Source: Sphacelaria rigidula (taxonomy: Eukaryota; Phaeophyceae; Sphacelariales). Taken from it: a stretch of DNA of 22,248 nt. This document shows positions 19,819 through 22,248 of this stretch, piece by piece; within the stretch, counting starts at the first letter, position 1; every line of letters begins with the position of its first letter. The position numbers were made by a program, and so were the translations under genes. The DNA lies in the NCBI GenBank assembly GCA_964200075.2, contig CAXNAA020000344.1, forward strand, positions 1 to 22,248. The letters run 5' to 3'. Under the pieces are notes generated by a model, which saw only the letters and a program-made list of their open reading frames with translations, searched no databases and was not told the DNA's origin.

Positions 19819-20784
19819 TCAATTTCATTTGGAAAAAACTATGCATGGTCCGGATGGACTACCCTCGCCGTCTACGGGTTAAACAGGAGGAAAATGTTGA
19901 ACCATTATAAAACTTCGTGCAGTCGGCGCGGAACGGTACAAGAATCGAGTAATCCATCAGCAGCACGCGGTCGATTCTAGACATGGATGAAAAAGAGAAT
20001 AAAAGCGAGTGCAGCGCACCTAAAAACACCCCGTCCTCCCTAGACATCCATATCCATGCTGACCAAACAGAGCACATTACTTTAGATCGATGACCGACTC
20101 TTCTTTCCGATTTCACGTCTCGAAATATCAATATAATTTAGACCCTAGTCTACCCACCGTAGGTGTTATACATGTGACAAACGTACATACCACATCACAA
20201 TATATATATATATATATATTACTTTATACTCAAGAACCTCTTTTGTACTGTACTGTATCTACTGTTCTGTACTAGTATTACACTACTGTGCAACAGACAA
20301 AAAGTATCGCACTGGCTATACGCGAGGCATGACAAAATAATAAACTGAAAAGACGACAACAGCTTTACCTGCAGTCTGCCGCGATTGGCATGGGGCCCAA
20401 AAATATTTTACTTTTAGCTCCATCGATCCCTTCGCGGGGCAATTTCGGCAACGAAGAGGGGCTGTGCTCTTATTTCCCTAGTTTTTTATTTATTTTTTTA
20501 TTGAACGTGCTCACATGAAAACAATATCATCCTGCTGCAGTGTTTGTTTGCTTTTCCTCGCACGCTGAACCCCTCCCCTGACTCGGGACGAATCTGTCGT
20601 CTCAAGGTATAAGCCCATATCTCTCCCTCGTTATGCGCCTTACATTTTGGTCTCGCGGATTGAGCCAGCACTCCCGCACCGCGTCAACTCACGTTACACA
20701 AACCCAGTGGACTACTTTGTTTACTCACGTTTTCACGCTTTCCACGGTGGAAATCGTACATTACGAAGAAAAAAGCCAACACAT
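19819..20784. other. Gene-free stretch
   Basis: Apart from the AT microsatellite and a TACTG-rich patch near 20246-20272 nothing was supported. The part from about 20600 may be the body of the SINE whose head is at 20785-20856. Confidence 0.4.
20200..20219. repeat. AT dinucleotide microsatellite
   Basis: Uninterrupted alternating A/T of 20 bp. Confidence 0.85.
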
Positions 20785-20856
20785 CGGGAATCGAACCCTC
20801 GCTCTCTCCACTCTATAACGGCGATAGTCGGACCATTCCACCACCAGGTCGCTGCG
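20785..20856 (-). repeat. tRNA-like sequence, probable SINE head
   Basis: The minus strand has an A-box-like TGGTGGAATGGTCC (20843-20830) and a canonical B box GGTTCGATTCC (20797-20787), spaced as in a tRNA, with a possible 4-bp anticodon stem CTAT/ATAG. The acceptor stem does not pair and U33 is replaced, so a working tRNA is unlikely. A tRNA-derived SINE or tRNA pseudogene fits best. Confidence 0.5.
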
Positions 20857-21555
20857 GCCTCTATTATTATAGATATTAATAAGATACCGCTTCGAGAAAG
20901 GCATCTTTCATAATACATGGTCAAACGTTTTTTGCGCTTCTGTAAGTTCTCCCCGCCTTTCTTGGGGCGGGTGTGCATGTCTCCCCTGGTACACAATGGT
21001 TTTCATTCCGGAATTATCGTGGATCGGTACTCGGACAGCCCTCCAGCACGGCGTCGGCTGTCAAACAAGATTCAATTTTCAAGCGGAATAAGCGATGCAC
21101 TGATCTCAGCAGATCGCCCACCCCAATTTGGGTGCTGTTCGAGCTCGCAGATGAATTCTCATCTGCCGAGCTACTATTATTGTATTACTATCATCACTAC
21201 AAAAATGTATGAAACTTCGAGGTGCATATACATCCGGGTGGTGACATTATTATATGACTCGACTCATCGTGCTCTTATTTCCACTGGCTGTAGTACACTA
21301 GTGAATGACTGAAGTGAACAAAAGGAAAGAGGCAAGCCAAGTATGCGTGGCATCCATGTGTACGTATGTACTACGTATATACATATATGTATATGTTGCG
21401 TTGTACTCACCTATATCCACGCATGTAACACATACATATTTATTCAACTTTCGCGATTGATCGCCTATCGGTGGAGCGCTATGTGGAGCGCTGGACATGC
21501 AGCATAATATAATAATAAACACAGCAATTAACAATTTAAGGAGGCGGACTAACCG
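20857..21555. other. Gene-free stretch with hairpins
   Basis: No gene recognised. Holds a strong hairpin at 21142-21172, alternating TATA/CATA sequence near 21357-21395 and a doublet of GTGGAGCGCT near 21472-21493. Confidence 0.4.
21142..21172. repeat. Near-perfect hairpin
   Basis: Arms AGCTCGCAGATGA and TCATCTGCCGAGCT pair with one bulged base around a 4-nt loop ATTC. Confidence 0.65.
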
Positions 21556-21640
21556 GTCGCCCCCGTGACTCAGTTGGTAAGCTCGACTCCTATAGCTTCT
21601 GACGGTTAAAACGTGGGTTTGAATCTCGGTGAAGTCACAT
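21556..21640 (+). repeat. Second tRNA-like sequence, probable SINE head
   Basis: A-box-like TGACTCAGTTGG at 21566-21577 and B-box-like GGTTTGAATCTC at 21616-21627, 50 bp apart. T stem pairs only in part and the acceptor stem does not close, so not a functional tRNA. Confidence 0.45.
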
Positions 21641-21960
21641 GATCAGAGAGTTTTTTGTATCACATCATAAGCATAATAAGAAGAAGAGAGCGACTGACTA
21701 TGCATGTCGTGGGTACGCAAAATTCCACACGTCGGACACAGCTCGATCATGAGCTAAATAAATAATACCTGGAATAACTAACCGAAGAGAACTCTCGGAT
21801 TCGTTGTACAAAAACGCAAAATACGTGACAGCAGCGTCCGAGAAGCCAAAGCGTTACCTTCCTGCTACACTACACCGCGTGCTCGGCGTCCATCGCTGTC
21901 GGGAGCTAAATTTAATACGAGCTGGGCCAGCCGAGAAGCGATTCTGCAGTTTGCAGGCCC
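21641..21960. other. Gene-free stretch
   Basis: May include the tail of the tRNA-like repeat at 21556-21640; otherwise nothing seen. Confidence 0.35.
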
Positions 21961-22226
21961 ATTATACGGCCAATACTTGGAGCTGGACCTGAAATTTGGT
22001 ACGGACATTGAGTAGTGTATAATGAAAAAAAATTCTGGCGTACACAAGTTTTTTTTTTTTTTATTAGTTTGGAGCATTTTACCGATATCTGAGAACTGAT
22101 TATTGCCCTTAACTCATGAAAAAATTGGGAAAAAAAACTTGTGTACGCCAGTATTTTTTTTTATTGTGCCCTACTCATTGTCCATACCAAATTTCAGGGT
22201 CCAACTCCAAGTATTGGCCGTATAAT
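21961..22226. mobile_element. Long-armed inverted-repeat element (foldback MITE-like)
   Basis: Arms of about 96 bp (21961 to about 22056 and about 22131 to 22226) are inverted copies at roughly 90 percent identity by eye, ending ATTATACGGCCAATACTTGG, around a loop of about 70 bp. No coding. The similarity may extend a few bases outward to CAG..CTG (about 21954-22232). It could fold into a long hairpin RNA if transcribed. Superfamily unassigned. Confidence 0.65.
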
Positions 22227-22248
22227 CGGCTGTTTAGTGACAGGGTCA

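Noticed and set aside
20785-20856. A functional tRNA gene
   Set aside because: B box is good, but the acceptor stem does not pair, the T stem is partial and U33 is absent.

Overview
The window looks like nuclear DNA from a eukaryote with many short spliceosomal introns, moderate GC content and long gene-poor stretches holding small non-autonomous transposons and tRNA-derived repeats. The style (Ser/Ala/Gly-rich proteins, GT..AG introns of about 160-520 bp, GT-rich sense strand downstream of coding sequence) resembles a brown alga or another large-genome stramenopile. That assignment is a guess from style; no taxon-specific marker gene is present. No bacterial operon, CRISPR array, rRNA or recognisable viral gene was seen.

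The clear content is one split gene on the minus strand, from the ATG at 13178 down to a stop at 6574. About nine exons join into a protein of roughly 1,375-1,380 residues. It has a Ser-rich acidic N-terminus, a central array of about five vigilin-type KH or KH-like repeats, most with an altered or missing GXXG loop, and a long Ser/Gly/His/Pro-rich tail. Six of its eight introns are firmly phase 0 and a seventh (8035-8196) is phase 0 if it is an intron at all. The first intron has two possible solutions, one phase 1 and one phase 0. A second, poorly resolved minus-strand gene lies at about 16714-17963 and encodes a coiled-coil segment; its downstream exons were not found.

Region by region: 1-2600 is gene-poor and carries two small inverted-repeat elements (245-502 and 1282-1552), the second enclosing a short helix-turn-helix-like ORF. 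2600-6573 is the 3' flank of the KH gene, GT-rich on the minus strand, with an assembly gap at 4441-4450 bordered by homopolymers that look like sequencing artefacts. 6574-13178 is the KH gene. 13182-16700 is GT-rich on the plus strand with no convincing gene. 16714-17963 is the coiled-coil gene. 17964-22248 is gene-poor, with a weak plus-strand exon candidate, two tRNA-like (SINE-type) heads, hairpins, an AT microsatellite and a long-armed inverted-repeat element at the right edge.

The two genes cannot be tied into one pathway from sequence alone. The KH protein should bind RNA or act as an RNP scaffold. The other features are repeats and mobile-element debris.
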